A stretch of DNA of 64,000 bases from JAAAOH01 sp041686235 (GTDB lineage: Bacteria; Spirochaetota; Spirochaetia; DSM-27196; PWMO01): NCBI GenBank assembly GCA_041686235.1, contig JAWLED010000004.1, forward strand, positions 1 through 64,000. The letters run 5' to 3'. Under the pieces are notes generated by a model. The model searched no databases. It was not told the origin of the DNA and saw only the letters and a program-made list of their open reading frames with translations. The position numbers and the translations under genes were made by a program. Shown piece by piece: positions 1-8,034 of the stretch. The first letter of the stretch is position 1, and the number at the start of each line of letters is the position of its first letter.

Positions 1-36
1 TCGGCAGCCGTCCCGGCCTCGGCAGCCGTCCCGGCC
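1..36. repeat. Two tandem copies of an 18-bp GC-rich unit at the window edge
   Basis: Positions 1-18 and 19-36 are identical, and 37-50 continues with related GC-rich sequence. It lies just downstream of the CheA-like stop codon on the minus strand. Two minus-strand frames stay open through it with Ala/Lys/Arg/Gly-rich translations, so it could belong to a further gene of the operon, but I see no start codon that I can support. Confidence 0.6.
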
Positions 37-110
37 TGGCGGCCCTCCCGGTTTTGCCGCCTTTGGGGCCTTCGCGGCTCTTGTCGTAACCTTCGTAGCT
101 TCGCGACGGC

Positions 111-1964
111 TTACAGAAATGCGACCGGAAAGACCAACCCGATATCACGATTCAGCGTCTGAGAATAGATTCGATCGGGTTCGGCTTTGTTCCGAATGAC
201 CGTTTCCTGGCAAATGATCTCGTCGGCAAGCACAATCGCCCGACGTCGCTCGGTGCGCAAGAGAATACCCCGCAGCCCTTGTATTCGCTTCGGAATATTT
301 GCCTTCTCGACCGCATACACACGAATGGCCTCTCCCTGGTACCGGTAGAAAAGGTTTCCCGAGTGATTCAGAGAGGCAAGACGCGACTCGAGCTCCAGAA
401 GGGAAAACACGTGCGCCGAGGGGAGCGCAAACTCCGTGCGCCCATGGCGGGCAATTATCACACTGACAAGCTGACCGGCTCGCGGCACATGTATCGCCAG
501 CGTGGTACCCACCCCGCTCTCTGTCTTCAACTCTACATACCCCCCGAGGTAACGCTCAACCTGTGTTCTCACGACGTCGAGCCCCACTCCCCTGCCTGAG
601 ACCCGGCCAACGGTTTCTTTACTGCTGCTCCCCGGCCTCGAGAGAACGTTCCATAGCTCATTATCGGGGAGTGGCGCGGGACCGCCGGAGCCGGGACCTC
701 GCTCCGCCACGGCTTCATGATGGACACCTCTCCCGTCGTCGCTTACCCACACCACCAGCTCCTCGCCGTCTTGTCGCACCGATACCTGAAGCGTCGCCGA
801 CGGATTCTTGCCGTGTGCCTGACGCTCTTCAGACGGCTCGATTCCGTGGTCGAGAGCGTTTCGCACCAAGTGCAGCAAAAGCTCCTGCAACACGTGGGAG
901 ACGGGGAGAAACACCTGATGAGCACCACCTTTGGTGATCACGTGCACGTCCTTGTCGAGAAATACGGCGAGATTCCGGGCATAGGTCTCTATGCGGTTCA
1001 ACACTTCTGAAAGACCCACCATTGAGGTTTGCGCCACCGTATAGTCGATGCTTTCGGAAAGTCGAAGGGCAGTGTGTAGTATCTCATGGGCACGCGGGTC
1101 CGGCAGCTGTTGTTCCGCTAAGCGGCGGCTCAAATCGTCGAGTTGCCGGTGCATCTCTCCGGCGTACAGACACAGCTCTTCGTATGAGCGTGTAGACATT
1201 GGCAGTCGAACCTCCCGGGTGCCGGCGATAAGTCCGGAGGCCATGGATTCGTCTTTCCATTGGAACACGTGGTCATATTGGGCTTCTTCGAATCGGAGAA
1301 CCGTAACCTGGTCCACATCCACCGCGTCTTCGACAATCGAGCGGTCCCCTTCCAACGTAAACAGTGCGAGAAATCGACGCGTGGGGAGCTCTGAATCTAC
1401 GCCGGGAACAATCACCACCAGATTGACGACCTGCTCGAGGTTACTAACCAGAAGGTATCGCCGGGGCACCAGCATCTGCATGTGCTCGGTAATCTCACAT
1501 TCGAGAATGAACAGCCGCTCGCCTCGCTCCCGCGCCTCTGAAAGAAGCTCCCAGTCTCGGGCGCTCAACTCCGCAGAAAGGAGATCTTCGGCCGCTTCCG
1601 CCTCCTCCGCTGCGGAATCGAAACCCGCGGATTCCCTCGACGCGCCTCCTTCGAGTGCCTCTTCGAATGAGGTTTCCAATTGATCCACTTTCGAGAAAAG
1701 ATCAGACGTATGCGCCGAAACAGTTCCCGACAGGTCATCCTCGAGTTGATGAGCGTATTCAGCAACGGTGTCATAGCCGAGGAAAGCAGCCTCGGACTTA
1801 ATCGAGTGAGCATAGCGAAGTGCTCGGTCCTGCTGATCCTGAGATATGGAATCGCCTGCGGCTTCCTGCAGGGTTCGACGCAAGAAAGACAAATAGCGGT
1901 GTCCATCATGACGGAACAAACGAAAAAGCTCCGAGTCTATCCGCCGCTCATCCCCTGTATTCAC
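111..1964 (-). CDS. CheA-like chemotaxis histidine kinase
   Basis: A multidomain histidine autokinase of the CheA type, expected to couple chemoreceptors to the flagellar motor. An N-terminal Hpt domain has the phospho-acceptor in an AHSIKSEAAFLG context (about residue 53 of the 617-aa protein). A P2-like alpha/beta region follows (about 145-235), then a helical dimerisation segment, a HATPase domain with N-box LVRNALDHG, G1 DDGRGV and G2 GRGVGLDVV, and a C-terminal CheW-like domain (about 500-617). I chose the GTG at 1964 because GGGGAG precedes it at good spacing; an in-frame GTG at 1979 would add five residues. It is the last gene of the run that starts with the flagellar operon, just after an Hsp70/J-protein pair. 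No CheY, CheB or CheR is visible beside it, so it could be a second, specialised CheA. Confidence 0.88.
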   Translation of the reverse strand: MNTGDERRIDSELFRLFRHDGHRYLSFLRRTLQEAAGDSISQDQQDRALRYAHSIKSEAAFLGYDTVAEYAHQLEDDLSGTVSAHTSDLFSKVDQLETSFEEALEGGASRESAGFDSAAEEAEAAEDLLSAELSARDWELLSEARERGERLFILECEITEHMQMLVPRRYLLVSNLEQVVNLVVIVPGVDSELPTRRFLALFTLEGDRSIVEDAVDVDQVTVLRFEEAQYDHVFQWKDESMASGLIAGTREVRLPMSTRSYEELCLYAGEMHRQLDDLSRRLAEQQLPDPRAHEILHTALRLSESIDYTVAQTSMVGLSEVLNRIETYARNLAVFLDKDVHVITKGGAHQVFLPVSHVLQELLLHLVRNALDHGIEPSEERQAHGKNPSATLQVSVRQDGEELVVWVSDDGRGVHHEAVAERGPGSGGPAPLPDNELWNVLSRPGSSSKETVGRVSGRGVGLDVVRTQVERYLGGYVELKTESGVGTTLAIHVPRAGQLVSVIIARHGRTEFALPSAHVFSLLELESRLASLNHSGNLFYRYQGEAIRVYAVEKANIPKRIQGLRGILLRTERRRAIVLADEIICQETVIRNKAEPDRIYSQTLNRDIGLVFPVAFL

Positions 1965-1988
1965 AGTATCGCTCCCCACTCTTAGTGC

Positions 1989-2642
1989 TTATCGATCGAG
2001 CTTCAGAAACAGCCTGAGCGCACGCTTTCTCACATCGGGAGCGCCGTCTTCGAGCCCCGTCAGAATAAGGTTCCGGAACAAATGAAGTCGGTCGATATCA
2101 CCAACCGCTTCCATCACCGCACATTTGACCTCGACTCCGGCACCGTGGAACACAGCGGAAAGGTCTCCGGCCGAATGAGCGATACGCAAGCGTCCGATGG
2201 CTCTCACACACGAGATAACCACGGTTTCGTTTTCGTCACGCAGTCCGCGCCGGAGGTAGGGGTAGGCACTACGCTTTCCGGAGTTCCCGAGGGTACGTGC
2301 GGCAAAGGCTCGAGAACCGGCGCCGACCGAAGAGACGAGCATCTCTCCCACAGATGATAGATCCGAGGCGCGTGTTGTGCCGGAGTCGGCCCGTTCACCG
2401 CGGCGGGAGCCACCCCGAGCAGGCGCGCCGTCGGTTGACGGACGCACAGCGGTACGCCTTCTCGTCTCATGAACGCGGGAGACGCGTCGAAAGGCATCTA
2501 CGACTCGGTCGAGTCTTCCAGGATCCGCGGCCGTTCCACCGGAGTCCGGATGATAGCGTTTCAACAGACGTCTGTAAGATTCCCGGATCGTTTCAAAGTC
2601 CGCCGTCGGTTCGACTTCGAGAACACGATAGAGCTCACGCAC
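1989..2642 (-). CDS. J-domain protein with HEAT-like repeats
   Basis: A 217-aa co-chaperone candidate. Residues 1-60 form a J domain with the HPD tripeptide at 31-33 (RYHPDSGG), which in this family stimulates Hsp70 ATPase activity. Residues 61-95 are an Arg/Gly/Ser linker. From about 95 to 217 there are helical repeats of the HEAT/PBS type (for example AVMEAVGDIDRLHLFRN and PDVRKRALRLFLKL). It lacks the Gly/Phe region and zinc fingers of DnaJ, so it is a class III J protein. The GTG start overlaps the stop codon of the preceding Hsp70 gene by 8 nt (GTGCGTGA), implying translational coupling and a dedicated Hsp70/J pair. The HEAT part probably selects the client; the client is unknown. Confidence 0.82.
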   Translation of the reverse strand: MRELYRVLEVEPTADFETIRESYRRLLKRYHPDSGGTAADPGRLDRVVDAFRRVSRVHETRRRTAVRPSTDGAPARGGSRRGERADSGTTRASDLSSVGEMLVSSVGAGSRAFAARTLGNSGKRSAYPYLRRGLRDENETVVISCVRAIGRLRIAHSAGDLSAVFHGAGVEVKCAVMEAVGDIDRLHLFRNLILTGLEDGAPDVRKRALRLFLKLDR

Positions 2643-4335
2643 CCTCGTTTCTCACCTCCATGTCCTGAAATAACGCGTTCAGCTCAGCAAGCACCGCCTC
2701 AAGGGCAACGCGGTACTCCCGCAGCTTGGCCGGATCCGGCCGTGACTCCGAGCTCGCCTTCCGGCGGGCGTGCTCGAGCAGCTCCTCGATTTCCCCGCGA
2801 AACTCTTCATCGATGTATGCATCCGGGCGCGAAATCAGACGAGAAACCCGCTCGGTGAGCGCGGTCACCCGTCGGCGAACCGCCTGTGGGTCCGCAGCAC
2901 CGTCCTCATCATTCGATGTCGTAACCGTCACGTCCTGAACGGCGCCCGTGTCGACGTCCCGAGCCGACACGTGCGCGATGCCGTCCGAGTCCAGATCGAA
3001 GCTGACTTCTATGCGAGGGTCTCCACGCGGCCCTTCCCTAATGCCGGAAAGAAGGAACTTACCCAGTGACCGATTCTTCGAGGCCGCTTCGGCGTCGCCT
3101 TGGAGAATATTTATCTCAACGGACTTCTGGTTATCGGTGACGGTCGTAAAGATCCGCCTCGCCTCGGCGGGCAGTCGGGAATTTCGGTCCAGCACGGTCA
3201 CGCACTGATCACTGTCGATCTCGACCCCGAGAGCTTGGGAGGTAACGTCGGTGAAATGAAACTGATGATCTTCGTCACTGAGGATATCCGCCTGAACGGC
3301 TGCCCCCATCGCCACGATCTCGTCCGGATTGACAAGCGCAACTTCTTCGAGACCCAGCTCTTCTTTGAGCCGGGTGCGAATCAGTGGTATACGTGTGGAG
3401 CCCCCCGCAAGCACCAGGTTGTCGACGCTACCCTCGGCAAATCCGGCATCGGACATGGCCTGCCTGGTCAGCTCGATCGTGGATTCAAGGGCCGCATTGA
3501 TGAGCCCGTTGAGCTCTTCCCGGGTCACGGTGTAGCGCAAATGCATGGGTTTTCCGGCAGTGCCGATGAACGGCAGCGCAACAAGAGCGGAGTCGCGGCT
3601 CGAGAGCTCGATCTTTGCACGCTCCACCAGATCCCGGATTTGCTGCATCAACATTGGATCAGCCGAGCAATCGATCCCATACTGCTCCCCGAACCGCTGT
3701 ACCACGCGTTGCAGAATGAGCTCGTCGAAGTCTAGCCCACCGAGATACTCGTTTCCCCGTGTTGACTGAACATGGAACTCTCCACCCTCCTGCAGCAAAC
3801 AGGTTACGTCGAACGTACCGCCTCCCAGATCGTAGACCAGAATTCGGCGGTGCTGTGCGTCCCTGCGGGCGTAGGCGAGCGCGGCCGCGGTAGGCTCGTT
3901 GAGTATGCGATGCACGTTCAACCCGGCAAGGCGGCCGGCCTCACGGGTGGCGCGCCGAGCGGCCTCCGAGAATCGAGCGGGAACAGATATGACCGCGTCT
4001 TCCACACGGGTGCCGAGATACTTCTCGGCGTAGGACTTGATATGGCTCAAAAGAAAGCTCGAGATTTCCTCCGGGCTATAGTCCGTGTTTCCCAGACGTA
4101 TCTTCTCGGGATCTCCCATTCTGCGTTTGACGTGCAGCACCGTTCCGGTGGCATTGACCACGGCCTGGTTCTTGGCCGAATCACCCACCACGATGTCCCC
4201 GTCCTCGGTGATGCTGCAGATGGAAGGCACCAAATGTCCGCCGCGCTCGTTTGGAATGATCCGTGGCTCATCGCCGTCCATGAAAGCCGCTACGGAGTTT
4301 GTGGTGCCGAGATCTATCCCTATAATCTGCGCCAT
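2635..4335 (-). CDS. Short Hsp70 (DnaK-like) chaperone in the flagellar locus
   Basis: A 566-aa Hsp70 homologue. The nucleotide-binding domain (about 1-360) begins IGIDLGTTNSVAAFMDG and contains VYDLGGGTFDVT and VLAGGSTRIPLI. The substrate-binding beta domain (about 365-480) contains LGVEI and INILQGD. The remaining 85 residues form a shortened helical lid, compared with roughly 610-640 aa for housekeeping DnaK. It begins 1 nt after the upstream membrane protein and overlaps the following J-domain gene. A DnaK paralogue at the end of a flagellar operon is also what I recall for Borrelia BB0264. There is no grpE here. It is probably not the housekeeping DnaK; a role in assembling flagellar or chemotaxis complexes is inference from position. 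Confidence 0.88.
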   Translation of the reverse strand: MAQIIGIDLGTTNSVAAFMDGDEPRIIPNERGGHLVPSICSITEDGDIVVGDSAKNQAVVNATGTVLHVKRRMGDPEKIRLGNTDYSPEEISSFLLSHIKSYAEKYLGTRVEDAVISVPARFSEAARRATREAGRLAGLNVHRILNEPTAAALAYARRDAQHRRILVYDLGGGTFDVTCLLQEGGEFHVQSTRGNEYLGGLDFDELILQRVVQRFGEQYGIDCSADPMLMQQIRDLVERAKIELSSRDSALVALPFIGTAGKPMHLRYTVTREELNGLINAALESTIELTRQAMSDAGFAEGSVDNLVLAGGSTRIPLIRTRLKEELGLEEVALVNPDEIVAMGAAVQADILSDEDHQFHFTDVTSQALGVEIDSDQCVTVLDRNSRLPAEARRIFTTVTDNQKSVEINILQGDAEAASKNRSLGKFLLSGIREGPRGDPRIEVSFDLDSDGIAHVSARDVDTGAVQDVTVTTSNDEDGAADPQAVRRRVTALTERVSRLISRPDAYIDEEFRGEIEELLEHARRKASSESRPDPAKLREYRVALEAVLAELNALFQDMEVRNEGA

Positions 4336-4336
4336 A

Positions 4337-4939
4337 CTACTCTTTCCTGTCGTTGAGAGAGATTATCAGCTCGACCTCACCAATCGTGGTACCGGTACGG
4401 TTGGCGATGATGTTGGAGGCGATCCCTTTGCGGTGCAGCTCGACGATCTCTTTGCGTCTCGCCGCCCGACTGTCGGTCTTCGGCGCCTCCCCCCGGTCTG
4501 TAGTACTGTCGCCCGCCGCCTCAGATGCAGCCTTCGAAGCTCCCCGCGTGCCGGCCGTCCCGGGGCCGGCATTCTCGGGACCCGCGGGTTCACCGCCCCC
4601 CGGCCGTTCCCGTGAAACCGTCGTTGGCCTACCGGATCGCTTGATTATGTCGTTGTATCTCTCCGTACCGGCGGTATGTGATTGCACTTCCCGCTTCAAC
4701 ACCGAGAGCCGCTTATCGGCCTGCTCCAATACTGAGTTCAAACGGTTCACCCGATCCTCAATGAGCCCAATGTTGCGGTCCGTCGTCTGATTGAGCTCCA
4801 CGATGATCCCCTCTATCTCGCTTCGAACCTGTTCCACGATCCGCCCAGGCTCGAGTTTCCGATCGATACGACGTATCAACAGCAGATATATTACTGCCGC
4901 AAAGCCGACGTTCAACACGGCGGCGAAGAATAGACTCAT
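4337..4939 (-). CDS. Membrane-anchored coiled-coil protein with C-terminal helix-turn-helix-like segment
   Basis: A 200-aa protein with one N-terminal membrane span (about residues 3-22), a charged coiled-coil region (about 28-90), a Pro/Gly/Ala/Glu-rich linker and a conserved C-terminal segment (about 160-200: KEIVELHRKGIASNIIANRT). The C-terminus resembles the domain seen at the end of DUF2802/DUF6115-type proteins in flagellar operons. Function is unknown. It lies between a small unknown gene and the Hsp70 gene, with 1-6 nt spacing, so it is co-expressed with fapA and whiG. It could be a membrane adaptor at the flagellar pole, but that is inference. Confidence 0.7.
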   Translation of the reverse strand: MSLFFAAVLNVGFAAVIYLLLIRRIDRKLEPGRIVEQVRSEIEGIIVELNQTTDRNIGLIEDRVNRLNSVLEQADKRLSVLKREVQSHTAGTERYNDIIKRSGRPTTVSRERPGGGEPAGPENAGPGTAGTRGASKAASEAAGDSTTDRGEAPKTDSRAARRKEIVELHRKGIASNIIANRTGTTIGEVELIISLNDRKE

Positions 4940-4945
4940 TTGAGG

Positions 4946-5269
4946 TCACCCGGAAATATCGACGTTCTGTCCCAGATCGGGATCATGAAAGAGATTCTCA
5001 TCCTCGCGCGACTCCTCTTCCTCGCTCCCGCGGTGTCCCTTTTCGCCCGACCCCTGTTCGCTGTTTTCCTCGTCGTTTACTTTTTCCGGACCGTCTTCGA
5101 GAGTATTTGTCCGGCTAACCGCTCGCTGCAGCTCTTCACTTCGCTGGGCGATCTCGCTGCCGGTAACTGCTTGGCTCTGCGCTGCGGCCTGTCTATATGC
5201 GGCTTGTTCTTTCCCGACCTGTCCGAGTCGCATGAGGAGCGTCTGCATGTCGATCGGTTGTATTGCCAT
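4946..5269 (-). CDS. Small acidic hypothetical protein of the flagellar operon
   Basis: A 107-aa soluble, highly charged protein. The first 45 residues (MAIQPIDMQTLLMRLGQVGK and onward) are predicted helical and look like the conserved part. The rest is Glu/Asp/Ser/Gly-rich and likely disordered, ending in DLGQNVDISG. The similar string GYGQNVDIVV occurs in the repeat-rich membrane protein at 8027-9035, which may be chance. Its ATG abuts the fapA stop codon (TAGATG), with GGAAGGAG as ribosome binding site inside the end of fapA. I do not recognise a family with a known function. Confidence 0.65.
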   Translation of the reverse strand: MAIQPIDMQTLLMRLGQVGKEQAAYRQAAAQSQAVTGSEIAQRSEELQRAVSRTNTLEDGPEKVNDEENSEQGSGEKGHRGSEEEESREDENLFHDPDLGQNVDISG

Positions 5270-7216
5270 CTACTCCTTCCGCGAGACCTCAATATTTTCG
5301 GTCGCTTCCTGGTACTTCTCGACTTTGATCTGCTTTGCTTCCGCGGCAAACGTTACCGATTGGAACTCGTTGTGCACGTCGAGAAACGCGTCTTTCACAT
5401 AGAGCTTCACGCGCGGATACACCGTGCCCGAAGCGCTGATCTTCCCGGCGAGCCGAAGCCCGTCGAGATAATTCTCGAGCTCGGTCACCTCGTTCTGTAT
5501 CTGCTCCAGCTCTTCAGCAAGCTCCTTTCGCCGCGCCTGAAGCTTTTTGAACTGCTGGAGCTTCTCCTGGGGCACCTCTTTCTTCTGCTTACTGAGGTTG
5601 ATCAATGTCTTGAGGTCACGCTTGATGCTGTCGAGCTCTTCCTGACGTTCGTCCCGGGTGGTCTTTAGCTCGGTGAGTTTCTGCTTACTCTTTGGATCGT
5701 AACCGACTTCCAGGGTGGTCTCCATGCCGGCAACCGATCCCAGCGTCTTTGCATCGATGGCTTCCGCTGCTCGCACCCGTCCACCGACAATGCTCGCGCG
5801 CTTGCCGCGGCAGATGACTTTGCGGTTCGCATAGACGTCGGAATTGATAATGCCGTCGCTTACGATTACGAGGCCGCCCACCTCTACCGTGACATTTTCG
5901 ATAAACTTCGACCACAGATTGCCGCTACTGCGGATGACGCCGTCCTGCTTACCGTTTACACCGTGATGAACGATAATGTCGCCTTCGGCATCCAGCAGAC
6001 TCTTGCCGACACTCCCCATGACTTCGATGTTGCCGGATGCTTTGACGTTGAACCCGTCGTCGACATTGCCCTTTACGACAACGCCACCAAGAAAGGTAAT
6101 ATTGCCGGTCTTTAGGTTCACATTTCCGTTGACGACGTACACCTCTTCGACCTGTACTTTCCCGTTGTGCAGAAAGACTTGTCCGTTTACCTCGGCGATC
6201 GCCGTACGTTTGTCTTCGGACAATCTGACGTTCTTGCCGATCTGAATGGCGGTATCCTTTCCGTCCTTTGCCGGCAACAGTTTTCCGGTCACGGTACGTC
6301 CGGGCCGGCCCTTGCCCGCGGGGATCTTCTTGGCAAGAACCTGTCCCTCGACCACGTTTTCGACGAGGTTGAGCTCCTTAAAATCGATTCTGCCGTCGTG
6401 TTCGGTAAACTTTATGCTACTTTCATCGGTCTCAAAGTTGTAAACGATCCGCGCGTCTTCACCGTTCTTTACCTGGCTACCCTCCGCCACGAGGATCGGC
6501 TCCCGGTACACGGGGTTGTCGGAGAATCCGGCCAAAACGTCTTCTTTGATGCCCTCTACGACCCCGTTGTCCTGGAGAAACGTGACGAGATTATCGTAGT
6601 CGGGATCGGCGCCGCCGGTTCCCGGGGGCAGCGCGGTGAGATACGCCTTCATCTCGCTGTCGGTAATTTCCACCGACAGCACCGAATCGGCGGCCGGATT
6701 ATACGCGTAGTCTCCGACTCGTATGAACTCTCCTTCAGCGAGCTTGACCGCCTTGGAAACTTTTGATGTATCAACCTTGGCGTCGGTGCGTGCGCGGATT
6801 TGCTCCATTGCCTGATTTTCGGTAGCTCGTGCCCCGTTTCCGACCGGTTGGGTGACCTTTAGGAGCACGCCCTGGGCCGAGAGCTTTACGAACACCTCGC
6901 CATCACGGTCGACCGGTTGCTGTTCTTCATCGAAGTCGAAGTCCACGTCGAATACGTCTTCCGGATGCTCGTCGCGATCTCCGCCTCCGGCGGGATAGGC
7001 AAGGAGGAGATACGGTTTTTTTCCGGCCCCGAGCACGCCGCGGGTGCCTTTTTGCAGTATTTCGTACTCGATATCCTTGACGGGAAGAGATAGCTCGATA
7101 GCCGCCTGTTCGAGAGCGTCTTCGAGAGTGGAGCCCTGCACGTTTACATAGCTTCGCTCACGGTCCTCGGCCAGCTGCTTCTGCATGTAGCTCTGAATCT
7201 GCGACATCTGTACCAT
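5270..7216 (-). CDS. fapA: FapA (DUF342) family flagellar-associated protein
   Basis: A 648-aa protein. The N-terminus (about 25-80: NVQGSTLEDALEQAAIELSL, followed by GTRGVLGAGKKPYLL) resembles the Jag N-terminal domain. The middle (about 230-500) is the FapA/DUF342 repeat region with polymer-like beta repeats (NVNLKTGNITFLGGVVVKGNV, then GNIEVMGSVGKSLLDAEGDI). A long coiled coil spans about 515-585 before a short beta C-terminus. FapA-family proteins occur beside flagellar and chemotaxis genes and have been linked to polar localisation of FlhF in Vibrio. Here it immediately follows whiG and flhF-flhG, which agrees with a role in placing or counting periplasmic flagella at the cell poles. An alternative ATG lies three codons downstream. 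Confidence 0.85.
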   Translation of the reverse strand: MVQMSQIQSYMQKQLAEDRERSYVNVQGSTLEDALEQAAIELSLPVKDIEYEILQKGTRGVLGAGKKPYLLLAYPAGGGDRDEHPEDVFDVDFDFDEEQQPVDRDGEVFVKLSAQGVLLKVTQPVGNGARATENQAMEQIRARTDAKVDTSKVSKAVKLAEGEFIRVGDYAYNPAADSVLSVEITDSEMKAYLTALPPGTGGADPDYDNLVTFLQDNGVVEGIKEDVLAGFSDNPVYREPILVAEGSQVKNGEDARIVYNFETDESSIKFTEHDGRIDFKELNLVENVVEGQVLAKKIPAGKGRPGRTVTGKLLPAKDGKDTAIQIGKNVRLSEDKRTAIAEVNGQVFLHNGKVQVEEVYVVNGNVNLKTGNITFLGGVVVKGNVDDGFNVKASGNIEVMGSVGKSLLDAEGDIIVHHGVNGKQDGVIRSSGNLWSKFIENVTVEVGGLVIVSDGIINSDVYANRKVICRGKRASIVGGRVRAAEAIDAKTLGSVAGMETTLEVGYDPKSKQKLTELKTTRDERQEELDSIKRDLKTLINLSKQKKEVPQEKLQQFKKLQARRKELAEELEQIQNEVTELENYLDGLRLAGKISASGTVYPRVKLYVKDAFLDVHNEFQSVTFAAEAKQIKVEKYQEATENIEVSRKE

Positions 7217-7218
7217 AG

Positions 7219-8034
7219 CTACATAATCCCCTTCTTCAGATTCGTGAGCTTGGTGCGAAGCCTGGTGATGGCTTTCGTGTGCAGTTGAGACACCCTCGAC
7301 TCGGTTACCTCTAGAACTTGACCGATTTCTTTCAGCGTGAGGTCCTCGTAATAGTAGAGTACGAGGACCTTCTTCTCCTTCTCGGGCAGCTCCTTTATCG
7401 ACTCGGCGATAACGCGCTTTATTTCCCCTTTTTCCACGATGACGTCCGGATTCAGACTCGTCGGGGACTCTATACTGTCGGCGATGGAAACCTTATCGTT
7501 GTCTTCCCCGGTGTACCACACGTCGTTGAGAGAGAGAATTGAGGTTCCGCTGACCTTGAGCATGGTTTTCTCATAGTCTTTGACCGTCATGCCCAACGCA
7601 TGCGCCACTTCCTCATCGGTGGCCGAGCGGCCAAGGGAGCTTTCCAGCTTGCGGACGGTATCCTCGATTTCACGAGCCTTCTGGCGCACCGAGCGAGGCA
7701 CCCAGTCTATTGAGCGGAGCTCGTCGAAGATGGCCCCGCGTATGCGGGTCACTGCGTAGGTCTTGAACTTGACGTGCTTGTCGGGATCGTACTTTTCGAT
7801 GGCGTCGAAGAGACCGAACACCCCGTAACCGACGAGATCGTCGAACTCGACATTGTGGGGCATGCCGACGGCAACCTTGCCGGCGACATACTTCACGAGC
7901 GGCGCGTATTGCCTTACAAGCCGATCTCGGATCTCCGAGTCTCCGGTTTCCTTATAGCGCTTCCAGAGCTCCTCTTCGGATCCGTCTACCGCCGGTTCCT
8001 CTTGTGCCCCTGCCTGCTTCTTGCTCTTACTCAT
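7219..8034 (-). CDS. whiG: Flagellar RNA polymerase sigma factor, FliA/WhiG type
   Basis: A 271-aa sigma-28 family factor with regions 2 (EFDDLVGYGVFGLFDAIEKYDP), 3 (GRSATDEEVAHALGM) and 4 (KEIGQVLEVTESRVSQLHTKAITRLRTKL). It would direct RNA polymerase to late flagellar and chemotaxis promoters such as filament genes, none of which are in this window. The ATG overlaps the stop codon of the upstream repeat-rich gene by 8 nt (ATGAGTAA), so its synthesis is coupled to the basal-body operon. No FlgM-type anti-sigma gene is visible here. Length and domain order are normal for the family. Confidence 0.93.
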   Translation of the reverse strand: MSKSKKQAGAQEEPAVDGSEEELWKRYKETGDSEIRDRLVRQYAPLVKYVAGKVAVGMPHNVEFDDLVGYGVFGLFDAIEKYDPDKHVKFKTYAVTRIRGAIFDELRSIDWVPRSVRQKAREIEDTVRKLESSLGRSATDEEVAHALGMTVKDYEKTMLKVSGTSILSLNDVWYTGEDNDKVSIADSIESPTSLNPDVIVEKGEIKRVIAESIKELPEKEKKVLVLYYYEDLTLKEIGQVLEVTESRVSQLHTKAITRLRTKLTNLKKGIM

